A stretch of DNA of 64,000 bases from JAXLYE01 sp046351595 (GTDB lineage: Bacteria > Myxococcota_A > Polyangia > Palsa-1104 > JAEUJZ01). The notes below the pieces were generated by a model. The model ran no database searches, was not told where the DNA came from, and was given only the letters and a program-made list of their open reading frames with translations. Location of the stretch: the NCBI GenBank assembly GCA_046351595.1, contig JAXLYE010000009.1, positions 310,001 to 374,000 on the forward strand. The letters run 5' to 3'. This document shows, piece after piece, positions 1 through 10,100 of this stretch. Position numbers and translations under genes: made by a program. How positions within the stretch are numbered: the first letter of the stretch is position 1; each line of letters starts with the position of its first letter.

Positions 1-1
1 T

Positions 2-136
2 GACAAGGGCGGGCGCATCGTCGCGAGCGGGCCGCCCGAGCAGCTCACCACCGTCGCGGACAGCCGCACCGGCGCGTACCTGCAGCGCTACTTCGCGGGG
101 ACGGACTCCCAAGCCGCGGTCGGCCTGCCCACCTGA
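2..136 (+). CDS. UvrA-like excinuclease ATPase, C-terminal end (partial)
   Basis: Only the last 44 codons are inside the window; the frame runs from base 2 to a TGA at 134-136. The peptide reads GGRIVASGPPEQL and, a little later, a TGAYLQRYF stretch. This matches the usual end of UvrA, where a Gly-rich GGxIVAxGTPEE segment is followed by a TGxYL motif. UvrA is the damage-recognising ATPase of nucleotide excision repair and acts with UvrB and UvrC. A UvrA paralogue or drug-resistance UvrA-like ABC protein would end the same way. The last dozen residues are a non-conserved tail. Confidence 0.75.
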   Translation, partial: DKGGRIVASGPPEQLTTVADSRTGAYLQRYFAGTDSQAAVGLPT

Positions 137-249
137 GCGCAGCGACTCCGCCTCCGGTGATTCTCTGGGAATGAGTCGGGAGTGGAGAGGGAGCCAGGAC
201 GGGAATGGGTCCCGTCCGGAAGGAAAGGAATCTGCCGGCGGGGTACGAC

Positions 250-762
250 TCAGGCGTTGCCGCCCGAGCCGCTCAGGTTGGTGTTGAGGTTCGCGTCGCC
301 GACGTCGGTGCCGGTCTGCTCCGGCGCGGCGGCCGCGCTCTCGGTGGCAGGCGCGCCGGGGCTGGCGCTGGGGCTGGCGGCGGCGGCGGCGGCGGCTCGT
401 GATCCGCGCTGGCCGCGCTTGCCCTCCTCGATCAGCTCCTTGACGCGCTGCCCGCCCTCGTGGCCGATCTGCGAGTAGAACTCGGAGCCATACTTCTCCC
501 TGACGGCCTCGCCGCCCTGACGGCCCAGATCCGCGTAGCCCTGCGGACCCAGCTCCTGCTTGCGGACCTCGCCGCCCTCGCGGCCGATCTGCGAGTAGAA
601 CTCAGAGCCGTACTTCTCCCTGACAGCCTCGCCGCCCTTCTTGCCGAGCTGTGAGTAGCCGCCGGGCCCGAGCGCCTGCTTCCGAGCCTCGCCACCCATA
701 CGGCCGGCCTCCTGGACGGTCATCGAGCCTTTCGTCTTCTGCCTTCCGTTTTGGGCCTGCAT
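250..762 (-). CDS. KGG-repeat stress-type protein
   Basis: A 170-residue hydrophilic protein built from repeated Gly-Gly motifs (AGRMGGEAR, GKKGGEAV, GREGGEVR, GRQGGEAV, GHEGGQRV). This is the KGG/stress-induced bacterial acidophilic repeat family, of which Bacillus GsiB is a member; these proteins are small, soluble and plant-LEA-like, and are made under stress. One segment (GGEAVREKYGSEFYSQIG) occurs twice almost unchanged, which points to internal duplication. The last 50 residues are Ala/Ser/Pro-rich and non-conserved. GAGGAGA lies five bases before the ATG. The gene stands alone, with the Gly/Ser-rich secreted protein upstream on the same strand. Confidence 0.85.
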   Translation of the reverse strand: MQAQNGRQKTKGSMTVQEAGRMGGEARKQALGPGGYSQLGKKGGEAVREKYGSEFYSQIGREGGEVRKQELGPQGYADLGRQGGEAVREKYGSEFYSQIGHEGGQRVKELIEEGKRGQRGSRAAAAAAASPSASPGAPATESAAAAPEQTGTDVGDANLNTNLSGSGGNA

Positions 763-833
763 GGTTCTCCTCTTTCTCCCCCCCCTCTAGCACCCTCCCA
801 ACGCCGGGGGCGGAAGGGGAGGGGCCAGCAAAC

Positions 834-1292
834 TCACCTGGCGCCGCCGCCGGTGCCGCGGCCCGAGCCGCCTTGCGTGCCGGTGGCCCCGCCGGTCGTG
901 CTGCCCGAGCTGCTGCTGCCCGAGCCCGTGCTGCCCGAGCCGCTGCCGTTTCGGCCGCTGCCCGTGCCGCCACCGGTGTTGCTGCCCGAGCCGCTGCCCG
1001 AGCCGCCCATGGTGTCTGATCCGCTGCCCGTCGTGCCGGCGCCCGTGCCGCCGCGACCGCTGTTCGAGCCGCCCCCGGTGCCGGCGCTTCCCGTGCTGCC
1101 GGTGCCGTCCGAGCCGCCCATCGTATCCGAGCCGCTGCCCGTGTTCGCCGAGCCGCTGCCGCCCTTCTTGCCTTTTTTGCCGGACGTCGCGGTGGAGCCG
1201 CTGCCCGAGGTCCCCGTGTCTTGCGCGAGCGCCGGGGTCACAAGAGCGAGCGAGAGCAGGACCGGACCGAGCGCCGAGATCTTCTTCATCAT
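834..1292 (-). CDS. Secreted Gly/Ser/Thr-rich low-complexity protein
   Basis: About 152 residues. The start is placed at the MMKKIS pair because AAGGAG lies about eight bases upstream and a classic signal peptide follows (MKKISALGPVLLSLALVTPALAQ), with cleavage after ALA. The rest is almost entirely G, S and T with a few N, D and M; a GSGSDTMGGS block appears twice, and a short basic stretch (GKKGKKGG) sits near the N-terminus. Nothing suggests an enzyme. It could be a surface or matrix filler, or a pilin-like or adhesive linker protein. An in-frame start at 1343 would add 17 residues ahead of the signal peptide and is less likely. Confidence 0.6.
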   Translation of the reverse strand: MMKKISALGPVLLSLALVTPALAQDTGTSGSGSTATSGKKGKKGGSGSANTGSGSDTMGGSDGTGSTGSAGTGGGSNSGRGGTGAGTTGSGSDTMGGSGSGSGSNTGGGTGSGRNGSGSGSTGSGSSSSGSTTGGATGTQGGSGRGTGGGAR

Positions 1293-2208
1293 AGGGGGTT
1301 CTCCTTGTGCCTTTGGCAGTTTGTCCCAATCCGAACAGGCCATCGCGGCAAGCTACGAATCGACCTGCTACGGTATCTGCGAGTATGAGTACGTTTGAAT
1401 CCAGGGCAAGCTGAGCATTTCACTTTTTGTTCACATCTGCACTCGGCCGGTACCGCATTAATTGAGCATCCAGCGACGAAGAATTCCGTAACTTCGCGGG
1501 GTTCGGGCGTGCGGCTCCGATATGCGAATAGGAGCTTCAAATCGGGCTAATTCAAAGAACTGGGGTATGCCCTACTTGTTGCAAAATACATATTTCGACA
1601 TGGCAGAGCCAGGTGCCGCCCGGCCCCTGCCGCCAGCCGCCGCGCTCTCATCTGCCGTATCGGCGGAGGAATCAGGACACGCCTCATGGTTCCCAACCGG
1701 GTCCTATCGACCGTTCCTCGACACCGGCGCTCCTTGGCGCCCTTCAGCGCCCGGCGGTCGCTACCGGCCTCTGTCGACGGGACCGCGGCTTGCCGCCAGG
1801 TATACCGCCTGTCTGCGGGCCTGCCTCGGGGCGCGGGAGCCATGGGTCCTGCTTCCTGCCTGATTCCTAGACAGATCATGGGCCGCTCTGTCCGCGCTTC
1901 AAGTGAATTTGCGCTGCTAGGAATCTTCCCTGCGAGTAAGACCTGGTTCCATCGGGGTCTTCGCTACGATTCCGGCGCGGGAACGTCACTACGCAGAAGC
2001 GCTACAGCGACGACACGGCGGCGGCTCCGCGGGCTCATCCCGGAGTCCTCTCGGAGCCTCCGATCCCGCGCAGGCCACGCTCTGGGAGCCCTACCCGAAG
2101 GCTGCGGAGCGCCTCCTTCGTGCGCGTATGGAAGCCGGAGCGGACGGCCCCGCGGGGCGCGGCACCGACGGCAGCGGACCCAGGAATCCGGTGCGCGTAG
2201 GGACAACG
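1293..2208. other. Intergenic stretch, no convincing gene
   Basis: About 900 bases between the Gly/Ser-rich protein and the terminator of the next operon. Open frames exist on both strands, but none has a good start, a recognisable motif or the usual third-position bias. Bases 1380-1610 are clearly less GC-rich than the surroundings and may hold the promoter of the upstream-facing gene. The right half is GC-rich and may be a decayed gene. Confidence 0.5.
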
Positions 2209-2232
2209 AAAAACGCCCGGCGGATCGCGCCG
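2209..2232 (-). terminator. Intrinsic terminator of the GltG-like operon
   Basis: Read on the minus strand, a CGGCG stem, five-base loop and CGCCG stem (2218-2232) are followed by GGCG and then TTTTT (2213-2209). It begins 22 bases after the stop codon of the GltG-like gene, at the expected end of the minus-strand operon. Confidence 0.6.
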
Positions 2233-2253
2233 CGACGCGTCGATTTGCGCGCG

Positions 2254-3666
2254 CTACTTCGAGGACTGGAAGATGAACGGGTAGGCGAACTGCACGTCGC
2301 CGCTGCCGCTCTTGGGCGGCGGGAAGCGCCAGGTCGAGGCGCGGTCGACGATGCACTTGGCGAAGTCCTCGTCGTGCATGGTGTCGACCTCGATCTCGAC
2401 GTGGCTGACCTTGCCCAGCGTGTTCACCGAGAAGCGCAGCGTGATCTTGCCCGACAGGCTGGCGTTGCGCTTGAGCGCGGCCTCGTAACAGGCGACGAGC
2501 GCGCCGCGGTACTGCCGGATCTTGGCCGCCACCGCCTGCGGATCCAGATCCACGGGATCGAGATCCTGCGGCGCCGACTCCTGCACCACCGCGTGCACCT
2601 TCTTCTCGGTCTTCTCGCCGGTGCCGATGCCCTCGCTGGGGCCGGTGGCGACCAGCGAGCCGCCGCTCTTGCTCTCGCCCGTGCCCTCGCCGCCGCGGGC
2701 GCTGCCGAGACCCGCCTCGCCGGTGACCGGGCCGACGCCGCCGACCTCGCGGAAGACCTTGTCCGGATCGCCGTCGCCGGCGCCGTTCTTGAGCGCGTCC
2801 GCCAGCGCCCCGCCCGGCCCCTTGGCCGTCAGCATCTTGAGCACGCCCATGCTCTGCATGGCCTGCTCCATCTTGGCCCGCGCCGCCGCCGCGCGCGCCG
2901 CCGCCTCCGCCGGGTCCTCCTTCTTGACCTCGGCCGTCGCCTTGTCGCTCGGCGCCGGCGGCTTCTTGCTCTCGTCCGGCTTCTTGTCCTCGGCCTTCTT
3001 GGTTTCGGCCTTGGTCGGCGTCGGCGCCGGCTTGGGCGGCTCGACCTTGCGCGGCACCAGCATCTTCACGAAGCGCTCGGGGATCTCGTCAATCTCCGGC
3101 GGCTTGGGCCGCTGCATCGCGCGCACATAGACGACGAACAGCAGGTGCACCGCGAACGAGCCCGCGGCGATGCGCAGCAGGCGCTGATCCACGGCCTGCC
3201 GCAGCGACGGGCGCAGCGACAGCGGCAGCGTCGGCCGCGGCGCCAGCACCGGCGGCGGGATCAGCTGGAACAGGATCTTGAGCTCGCCGACCCGCACCTC
3301 GCCGCGCGCCTCGGGATCGAGCGCCACGCGGAAGCGATCCCCGCGCAGCTCCGCGCCCTCGTCGATGAGCTCCTCCAGCGAGCGCGCATCCCCTTCCTGC
3401 ACGAGCTGGCCGCGCATCGACTCGGTGAACTGCAGCGCCCAGCCGCCCGACGGCGTCGCCGTGAACAGCGGGAAGCGCGGCGGCAGGCCGCGCACCGGCG
3501 GCACGATGAACGTGCTCTGCGCGTCGGTGCCGATGACCACGTCCTGCGGCCGGCGCAGCACCCGCTCTTCCTGCGGCTTGCCGGCGAGGAACAGCCCGAG
3601 GCGCAGGGCGCGCACGGGAGCGCTGTCCCCCTCTCGTCCGTTTCGGGCGGTGCGCGGCGTGGCCAT
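2254..3666 (-). CDS. AgmX/PglI-family (GltG/GltJ-like) TonB-type transducer
   Basis: 470 residues. Residues about 18-138 form an FHA-like N-terminal domain of the GltG type (VVIGTDAQSTFIVPP, then LPPRFPLF and VGELKILFQLIPPP). A single membrane helix lies at about 164-182, followed by PPEIDEIPERFVKMLV and then a long Pro/Lys/Ala-rich linker. The C-terminal 90 residues form an AgmX/PglI C-terminal domain, which is TonB-like: YRGALVACYEAALKRN, GKITLRFSV, WRFPPP, FAYPFIF. In Myxococcus xanthus, GltG and GltJ are inner-membrane parts of the gliding machine that reach into the periplasm. It is the last gene of its operon, 39 bases after the 155-residue protein. GAGGAG is 12 bases before the ATG, a long spacing, so the start could be slightly different. 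Confidence 0.8.
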   Translation of the reverse strand: MATPRTARNGREGDSAPVRALRLGLFLAGKPQEERVLRRPQDVVIGTDAQSTFIVPPVRGLPPRFPLFTATPSGGWALQFTESMRGQLVQEGDARSLEELIDEGAELRGDRFRVALDPEARGEVRVGELKILFQLIPPPVLAPRPTLPLSLRPSLRQAVDQRLLRIAAGSFAVHLLFVVYVRAMQRPKPPEIDEIPERFVKMLVPRKVEPPKPAPTPTKAETKKAEDKKPDESKKPPAPSDKATAEVKKEDPAEAAARAAAARAKMEQAMQSMGVLKMLTAKGPGGALADALKNGAGDGDPDKVFREVGGVGPVTGEAGLGSARGGEGTGESKSGGSLVATGPSEGIGTGEKTEKKVHAVVQESAPQDLDPVDLDPQAVAAKIRQYRGALVACYEAALKRNASLSGKITLRFSVNTLGKVSHVEIEVDTMHDEDFAKCIVDRASTWRFPPPKSGSGDVQFAYPFIFQSSK

Positions 3667-3705
3667 GGGCGTGAAGCTCTCCTCGGATCCCTCGGGTTGC
3701 GGCGG

Positions 3706-4173
3706 CTAGAACGGCGGCTTCTTGGTCGCGGCGTGGATGCGCGGCAAAAAGCTCTCGGACAGCGCCTCGAAGTCGTAGTCGATGGTGGCGCGCTGCAGCA
3801 CGTAGAAGGCGTTGGGCTTCTGCATCTGGCCCTCGACGAGCATGCCCTCGGTGATGCGGAACAGCTTGGCGCCGGTGGCGGTGCGCTCGACCTTCACCGA
3901 GGCTCCGCCGGCGGCGGGCGGCGCAGGCTTGGCCGCCGCGTCCTTGGCCGCTGCGTCCTTGGCCACCGCGTCTTTGCCCGGGGTTCCCGGGGCCGCTGCG
4001 TCCTTGCGGTCCGCCGGCGCGCTGGCAGCGCCCGCAGCGGCGGCACCGGCCTTCTCGGACTCGGCCGGCCGCGTCGCGGCGGGCTTGTCGGCGTCCGCCT
4101 GCGCGCGCGCAGAACCCGCCAGCGCCAGCCAGCCCGTCGCGCAGAGCGTTGCCAGAAGAAGTGCGTGCCTCAT
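3706..4173 (-). CDS. Small secreted protein of the Glt-like operon (GltF position)
   Basis: 155 residues. A clear signal peptide (MRHALLLATLCATGWLALAGSARA) is followed by a Lys-Asp-Ala repeat linker (KDAVAKDAAAKDAAAKPA) and a compact conserved C-terminal part with KLFRITEGMLVEGQMQKP and YDFEALSESFLPRI. The start codon overlaps the stop of the TPR gene (ATGA), and AGGAGG lies seven bases upstream, so translation is probably coupled. I do not recognise the C-terminal domain. The place between a GltD/E-like TPR protein and a GltG-like protein is that of gltF in Myxococcus, but this rests on gene order only. Confidence 0.7.
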   Translation of the reverse strand: MRHALLLATLCATGWLALAGSARAQADADKPAATRPAESEKAGAAAAGAASAPADRKDAAAPGTPGKDAVAKDAAAKDAAAKPAPPAAGGASVKVERTATGAKLFRITEGMLVEGQMQKPNAFYVLQRATIDYDFEALSESFLPRIHAATKKPPF

Positions 4174-7100
4174 CGCTCGCCTCCTAGTCTCGTCCGGTCG
4201 GCGCGGCCTGCCAAATCCGGCCCCCAAAGCGCCAGCTCCTGCGACGGAGACGCGACCGCGCGCTGGGGATCGAGCCGCTCGGTGCGCCGCTTCTGGCGCC
4301 GCTGCTCGCGCTCGATGAAGGCCCGCGCCTCTTTGATGTACGCCTCGGCCGCCTCGTCGCGCTGGCCGGGCTTGGCGAGATCCTGGTAGCGCATCAGGTA
4401 CTGGATGGCGTTGTTGCGCAGCGCGATCGGATCCAGGCCGCCGAGGCCGGGCGCGTCCAGGTGCAGCACGCCGAGGTTGAAGAAGGCGTCCGCATTCTGC
4501 GGATCGCGCTGCACCACGCGCTGGTAGGCCTCCATCGCCTCGCTGTAGCGCCGCGCGCCGCGCAGCGCCGAGCCCAGGTTCAGGTGCGCCCCGTTGAGCC
4601 CCGGCAACAGCGACACCGCCCGCTGCGCCGCCGGCAGCGCCTCGGCGTAGTTCTTGGCCGCAAGGTACTGCGCCGCCAGGTTGTGCCAGGCCACGCCCAG
4701 GTTCGGATCGAGCTCCGTCGCCTTCTTGAACGCGGCCGTCGCGGCGATGCGGTCCTCCTTGGCCAGCGCCAGGAAGCCGAGCAGCACGTACGACTCGGCG
4801 TAGCCCGCATCGATCGACTGCGCGACCGTCACGATCGACGCCGCCAGCTCGCGCTTGCCGAGGAAGTAGTAGCCGAGCGCCAGCTGCTGCATCGCCGGCA
4901 CGAAGCGGTCGTCGCGCTGGAGCGCCTGCTTGGCCAGCACCAGCGCGGTCTCGTACTTGCCCTGCGAGAGCTCCGTCGCGGCCTCGCTGGTCAGGCGCGC
5001 CGCGTCGCCCCCGCCGAGCCGCGGCGGCGGCCCCTCGACCAGGAGCTGCTGCGCGATGTGCTCGTCCTTGAGCAGCGGCACCTTGTCCGGCTGATACGCG
5101 TTGCCGCGCACGCGCGCCAGCTTCGTCCACGGGTTCGAGACGCCCAGGCGCCCGGCCTGCTCGATCGTGGTGATGTAGCGCGCCGCCGCCTTCTCCTCGA
5201 TGGTGGCGACGTTCTCTTCGATCTTGCCGCGGTAGACGTCGCAGGCCTCGGCGGACAGGCGCCGCACCTCGGGCGGGCAGGGCGCCGCCAAGAGCGCCTT
5301 GGCGTACAGCTCGAAGACGTAGCCCATGCGGAAGTACGCCGCGAGCGTCCAGGTCGCGCGCTTGTAGGAAAGGACCTTGTCGTACTCGACGACGGCCTCG
5401 TTCACGCGGCGGTTGAAGTCGTTGATGCTCTGCTCGAGCTCCTTGCCGCTGCCGCCGATCTTCTGCTTCTCGAGCTCGGCCAGCCGGCGCTCGGCCAAAA
5501 GGAACGCGGCCTCGGCGGCGTACTCCGCGGCGTCGCTGCCCGGCGGCAGCTTCTGCCCGAGCTGGGCCGCGCGCCGCTGGTTCTCCGTCGCGTCGACGGG
5601 GTTGCCCTGCTTGAGCTGCGCCTTGGCGATGCGCGCGTGCGCCTCGACGATGCGCGGCAGCTGCGACTCGTCCTTGCCGTAGCGCTGCACGAACTGCGAG
5701 AGCTCCGCCTCGGCGCGCGCCGCCGGCCCCAGCTTCTCGAGCGCGAGCGCGGCGCGGAACTGCGCCTGCGCCGCCTCCTCGGGCGCGGTCTTGGGATCGC
5801 GCGCGTACAGCTTCCACAGCTCGACCGCCTGCCCGTAGCTCTGGTCGTTGTCCGCGATCAGCGCCGCGTTGTAGAGCGCGTCGTGCCGGTGCGTCGAGGT
5901 CTTGAAGCGCGCCTCGGTCGCCAGCTGCTTGTAGGCGGCGACGGCCTTGTCGAAGTCGAAGAAGCGCTGGTGGTTGACCGCGGCGCGGAACAGCGCCTCG
6001 TCGACGAGCGGGCTCTGGCCGTAGTCGCGCACGATGCGCTCGTACAGCTCCGTCGCGGCGCCGTAGCGCTTGAGGTTCTCCTGCGCCACTGCGGCGTTGA
6101 ACAGCGCCTTGTCCGAGTCCGCGGCGCGCGGATCCTTGTCGACGATCTCGACGAACAGCGCCGCCGCCTGCGCGTACTGCTTCTGCGCGAGCAGCTGCTC
6201 GGCCTTCTTGAACCGCACCTGCGCCGACAGCTTCTGGATCGATCCGGCCTGCGCCTGCGCCAGCGTGCTCGTGCCGCCGCAGCCCGCCGCCTTCAATCGC
6301 CCGGTCCACTCCTCGAGCTTCTCCAGATCGTTCTCGATGGTGTAGCTGACCAGGAGCGCGTTGCCGGCGTCGACGGCGCGCTCGTCCTTGCAGTGCTTGT
6401 TGAGCAGGTCCGCGAAGCGCGGCCGCGCCTGCATGAAGCGCAGGTAGCGGAAGTCGATCTCCGCCGCCTTGTACGCCAAGAGCGCCGCCTTGTTCGACCC
6501 CGGCAAGAGCGCCACGTAGCGATCGTACGCCGCCTGCAGCTTCGCCACCTCGTCGGGCAGCGGCAGCGGCTGCACCGGCGCAAGGGTCTTGCCCACCGCC
6601 GGCAGCGGCGGCTCGCCCGCGCCCTGCTTGTACAGCGCCGCGACCGCCTCCTCGCGCGCCTTGACCGCGCCGTAGGCCGCATCCTCCAGGTACTTGCCCT
6701 GCGGATCTTCGTCGCGCACCGCCTCGTAGGCCGTGGCCGATTCGGCGTATTTCTGGCCGTAATAAAGCGACTCGGCCAAAAAGTAGCGGTACTCGTAGGC
6801 GTTCTTGTCGCGCGGGTGGCTGCGCAAGAACGCCTCGTACGACTCGGCGGCGCGGCGGTACTCGTCGGCGGCCTGCGCCAACAGGCGCGGGTCCTTCTTG
6901 GCCGTGGCCTGCTCGCGCAGCTTCTGCGCGCTCTCGTGCCGACGGAAGACCGCGTTCATGAGGGCGGCGTCGGCCAGCTCCTGCGCGGTCTTGAGCGCGT
7001 CGGGGTTGTCCTTGTTCCGCGCGAACCAGTCGCTGCCCTCGGAGAACTTCTGCGCCAGGGCCTCGCGCTCGCGCAGCGCCTGCTCGAAGTTGCGCTGCCG

Positions 7101-10100
7101 CTCGTACGCCTGCACCACGCGCTCCTGCAGGCGCGGGTTCTCCGGCGACGCCGGCCACAGGGTGATGGTCTTCTTATACGCCTCGGCGGCGCGCGCGTAC
7201 TCGGTGCGCTCGAACAGGACGTCGCCCATGCGCTGGAACACCTCGCGCACGTGCGGCTCGGTGCCGCGCCCGGTCTTGATGTAGAACGCCTCGGCGCGCG
7301 CCATGCTCGCGTCGGTGTCGTCGCGGCCGTCGCCGTCCCAGTCGCGCTCGACGAACGACAGCGCCAGGTACTGGATCGCCTCGCCGCGCAGCGAGGTGCC
7401 GCCGCGGCCGCCGGTGCTGTCGACGAGCTTCTTCTGATCCGCCAGCACCACCAGCTCGTCGAAGCGCTTGACCGCGTCGGCGAAGCGGTCCTGCCGGTAG
7501 AACGACCAGGCCAGCTTGTACAGCGCCTTGTCGAACAGCGGCGAGTCGGGCTCGGACAGCACCTGGCCGTAGGCGTAGACCGCGGCGTCGAGCTCCGCGC
7601 GATCGAAGTGGCTCTCGCCCAGGCGCGTCCACGTCTCGGCGAGCAGGCGCGAGCCCGGCCGCAGCGGCTGGCAGCCCTGGTAGGGGTGCTTGCCCGCCTT
7701 CTTGTCGAAGGCGACCGGCGCATCGAGCGGCGCATATTTATTGCGGCAGACGAGGCCGAGGAACGCCTGCCGCGCCTCGGCGTCCTTGCCCATCTCGCCC
7801 AGGCAGTAGCCGAGCAGGTAGCTGGCGCCGTCGCTGTTGCGGTAGTCGGGGTAGCCGCGCAGGAGGCGCTTGTAAAGCTCGATGCTGGCGCCGAAGTCGG
7901 GCAGGCCCGCGCCCTCGGCCCCGGCCTCGGTGCCGCTGCGCTGCTTGACCGCGGCGATGAACTCCTCGCTGGAGCGCTCGAAGTACAGCTCCGCGAGGCG
8001 GAACAGCGCGTCCGGCGTGTAGCGCACGTGGCTGGGGTAGCGCACGAGGAACTGCTCGAACTGCGCGATGGCCTGCACTCGCCGCGCCCGCTCCTCTTTC
8101 TCTTCGGCCTGGATGAGCGCGGCGTAGCTCGACTTGAGCCGCTCGCGCCGCGGTCCGTAGCCGGCGCGCGCGATGTCGTCGAGCGCGGCCTTCATCGCCC
8201 GCGCCGTCTCGGCGTAGCGACGGAAGTCCTCGGCGACATCGGCCGGCACGCCGGGCGGCACCGGCAGCTCGGCACCGTCGGCAGGCGCCGCGGCCGTCGC
8301 GTCCTTCGCGTCTTTCGTGTCCTTTGTGTCCTTGGCGTCCTTCGTATTCGTCGCGTCTTTGGGCGCCGGCTTGCTCGACTCGGCCGCGATGTCGGCGAAC
8401 TCCTCGTCGAGGATGCGCAGCTCGCTCTTCTGATCGCGGACGAGCTGGGCCAGCGTCTCGCTCGACCTGGCCTTGCGCGCCCACGCCACGTCGAGGGCGC
8501 CGGCGTCCGCGCGCACCAGCACCTCGGCGAAGCGCTGCGCCTCGCGCTGCCCGACCTCGGCCAGCGTCGTGCTGCCCAGCGCCAGCGCCTCGCGCGAGAG
8601 CCGCGCCAGCGCCGCCCGCTGATCGCGCAGCCGCTCGCGCTCGCCGACAAACTGGCCCTGCGCGTCCGCGAGCCGCACCTCGAGCAGCCGGTCGAGCCGG
8701 CCCGCCGCGGCGCGCAGCCGCTCATCGAGGCCCGCGAGCCGCGCGAGCTGCGCGAACATCGCCTCGGCCCGCGCCCGCGCCTGGCCCGTGAGCCGCGCCG
8801 CCTGCGGCTGCCACACCGCCATCTCGGCCTGCAGGAGGTCGCGCTGCTCGCGCCGCGCCGCGCTCGTGCCGTCGAGGGCGTCGCGATCGCGCGACGGCGC
8901 CTGGACGGCCGCGAGCAGCCGCTCACGCTGCGCCGCGTTGCCCTTGACGGCCTCCGCCTCGGCCGGCGACGGCGACGCGCTGGCCGCGAGCAGCGCGTCG
9001 AGCTCGGCGCCGGCCTGGCCGTGGATGCGCACCAGCGACGCAAAGATCGACGAGGTCTGGGCCCGCGGCCCCTGCAGCTCGGGCGCCGCCTGGTATCGCC
9101 GCTCGCCGCCGAGCCGCTGCTCGCCGCGCCCGAGCGAGCCCTCCATCTCGTCGAGCGCGCGCCGCGTCTCGGTGAGATCGCGCTGCACCGACAGGAAGCG
9201 CTGCACCTGCGGATCCGCGGCGATCGACAGCCGCATCGGCGGCGGCGCCAGCGTCGACAGCTCGAAGCGGGCCGGGTCGTCGCCGAGCAGCCGCTGCACG
9301 TGCGCGCGTGGATCGCCGTCGCGCCCGAGCAGCGGGCCGGCCTGATCGACCAGCGGCTCAAGCTCGAAGCGGGCCAGGTTGAACCACTCCAGCGCCTGAT
9401 CCGGCTCGCCGCGGCGCAAGAGCAGGTTGCCCAGCAGCATCTTGGCCTCGGCCGCGGCGTACGTGGTCTGCGGCGCGTCGCGGTAGGCCAGCAGCAAGAG
9501 CTCCAGCGACTGCTCGGCGCGCGGGTAGTCCTTGGCGCGGATCGCGGCCCACGCCGCCTCGTAGATGGCGTCCTTGAACAGGTCGCTCTTCTGCGAGATG
9601 CGCAGGTACGCGGCGTGCGCCTTGTCGGACTCGCCGCGCTCGTGGTGGATGCGGCCGAGCGCCATGTGCGAGAGCTCGACGATGCGGCGGTCGTCGTCCG
9701 GCGCCGGCAGCGGCGGATCGACGAGGGCGCGGAACTCGGCCTCGGCCGCGTCGAGCTTGCCCTCGCCGACCCACGAGGCGCCGACGAGGTAGCGGCCGCG
9801 CAGGGCGTACTCGCTCGCGGCCGGCAGCGCCTTGAGCGCGGCGCGGGCGGCGGCGTGATCGCCGTGCGCGTACAGGTACTTGCCGCGCAGATAGGCGGCG
9901 CGGGCGGCGAGAACGGCCTGGCTCGCGGGCGGCGCCTGGCTCAGCGCCTCGACCCGCGACAAAAGCTCGTTCGCCGGCTCGTCGTCGCCGAGCCGCACCG
10001 CCAGATCGAGCAGGTGCAGCGCCGCCTCGTCGGCGTGCGGGCCGTTGCCGGCGACGACGCGGCGGAGCACGCGCTGCGCGGTCCGCGGCTCGCCCTGCCG

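Noticed and set aside
1161..1172. A T-run that could be a terminator
   Set aside because: It is inside the Gly/Ser-rich protein gene and encodes its Lys residues; no hairpin precedes it.
2128..4389. A long plus-strand open frame (753 codons) opposite the GltG-like gene and its neighbour
   Set aside because: It is Arg/Leu/Ala/His-rich with no motif and mirrors real minus-strand genes; a typical product of high GC content.
3706..7158. An 1150-codon minus-strand frame reading through the TPR gene
   Set aside because: Only its last 155 codons, from the ATG at 4173, are coding; the rest is an out-of-frame shadow of the TPR gene.
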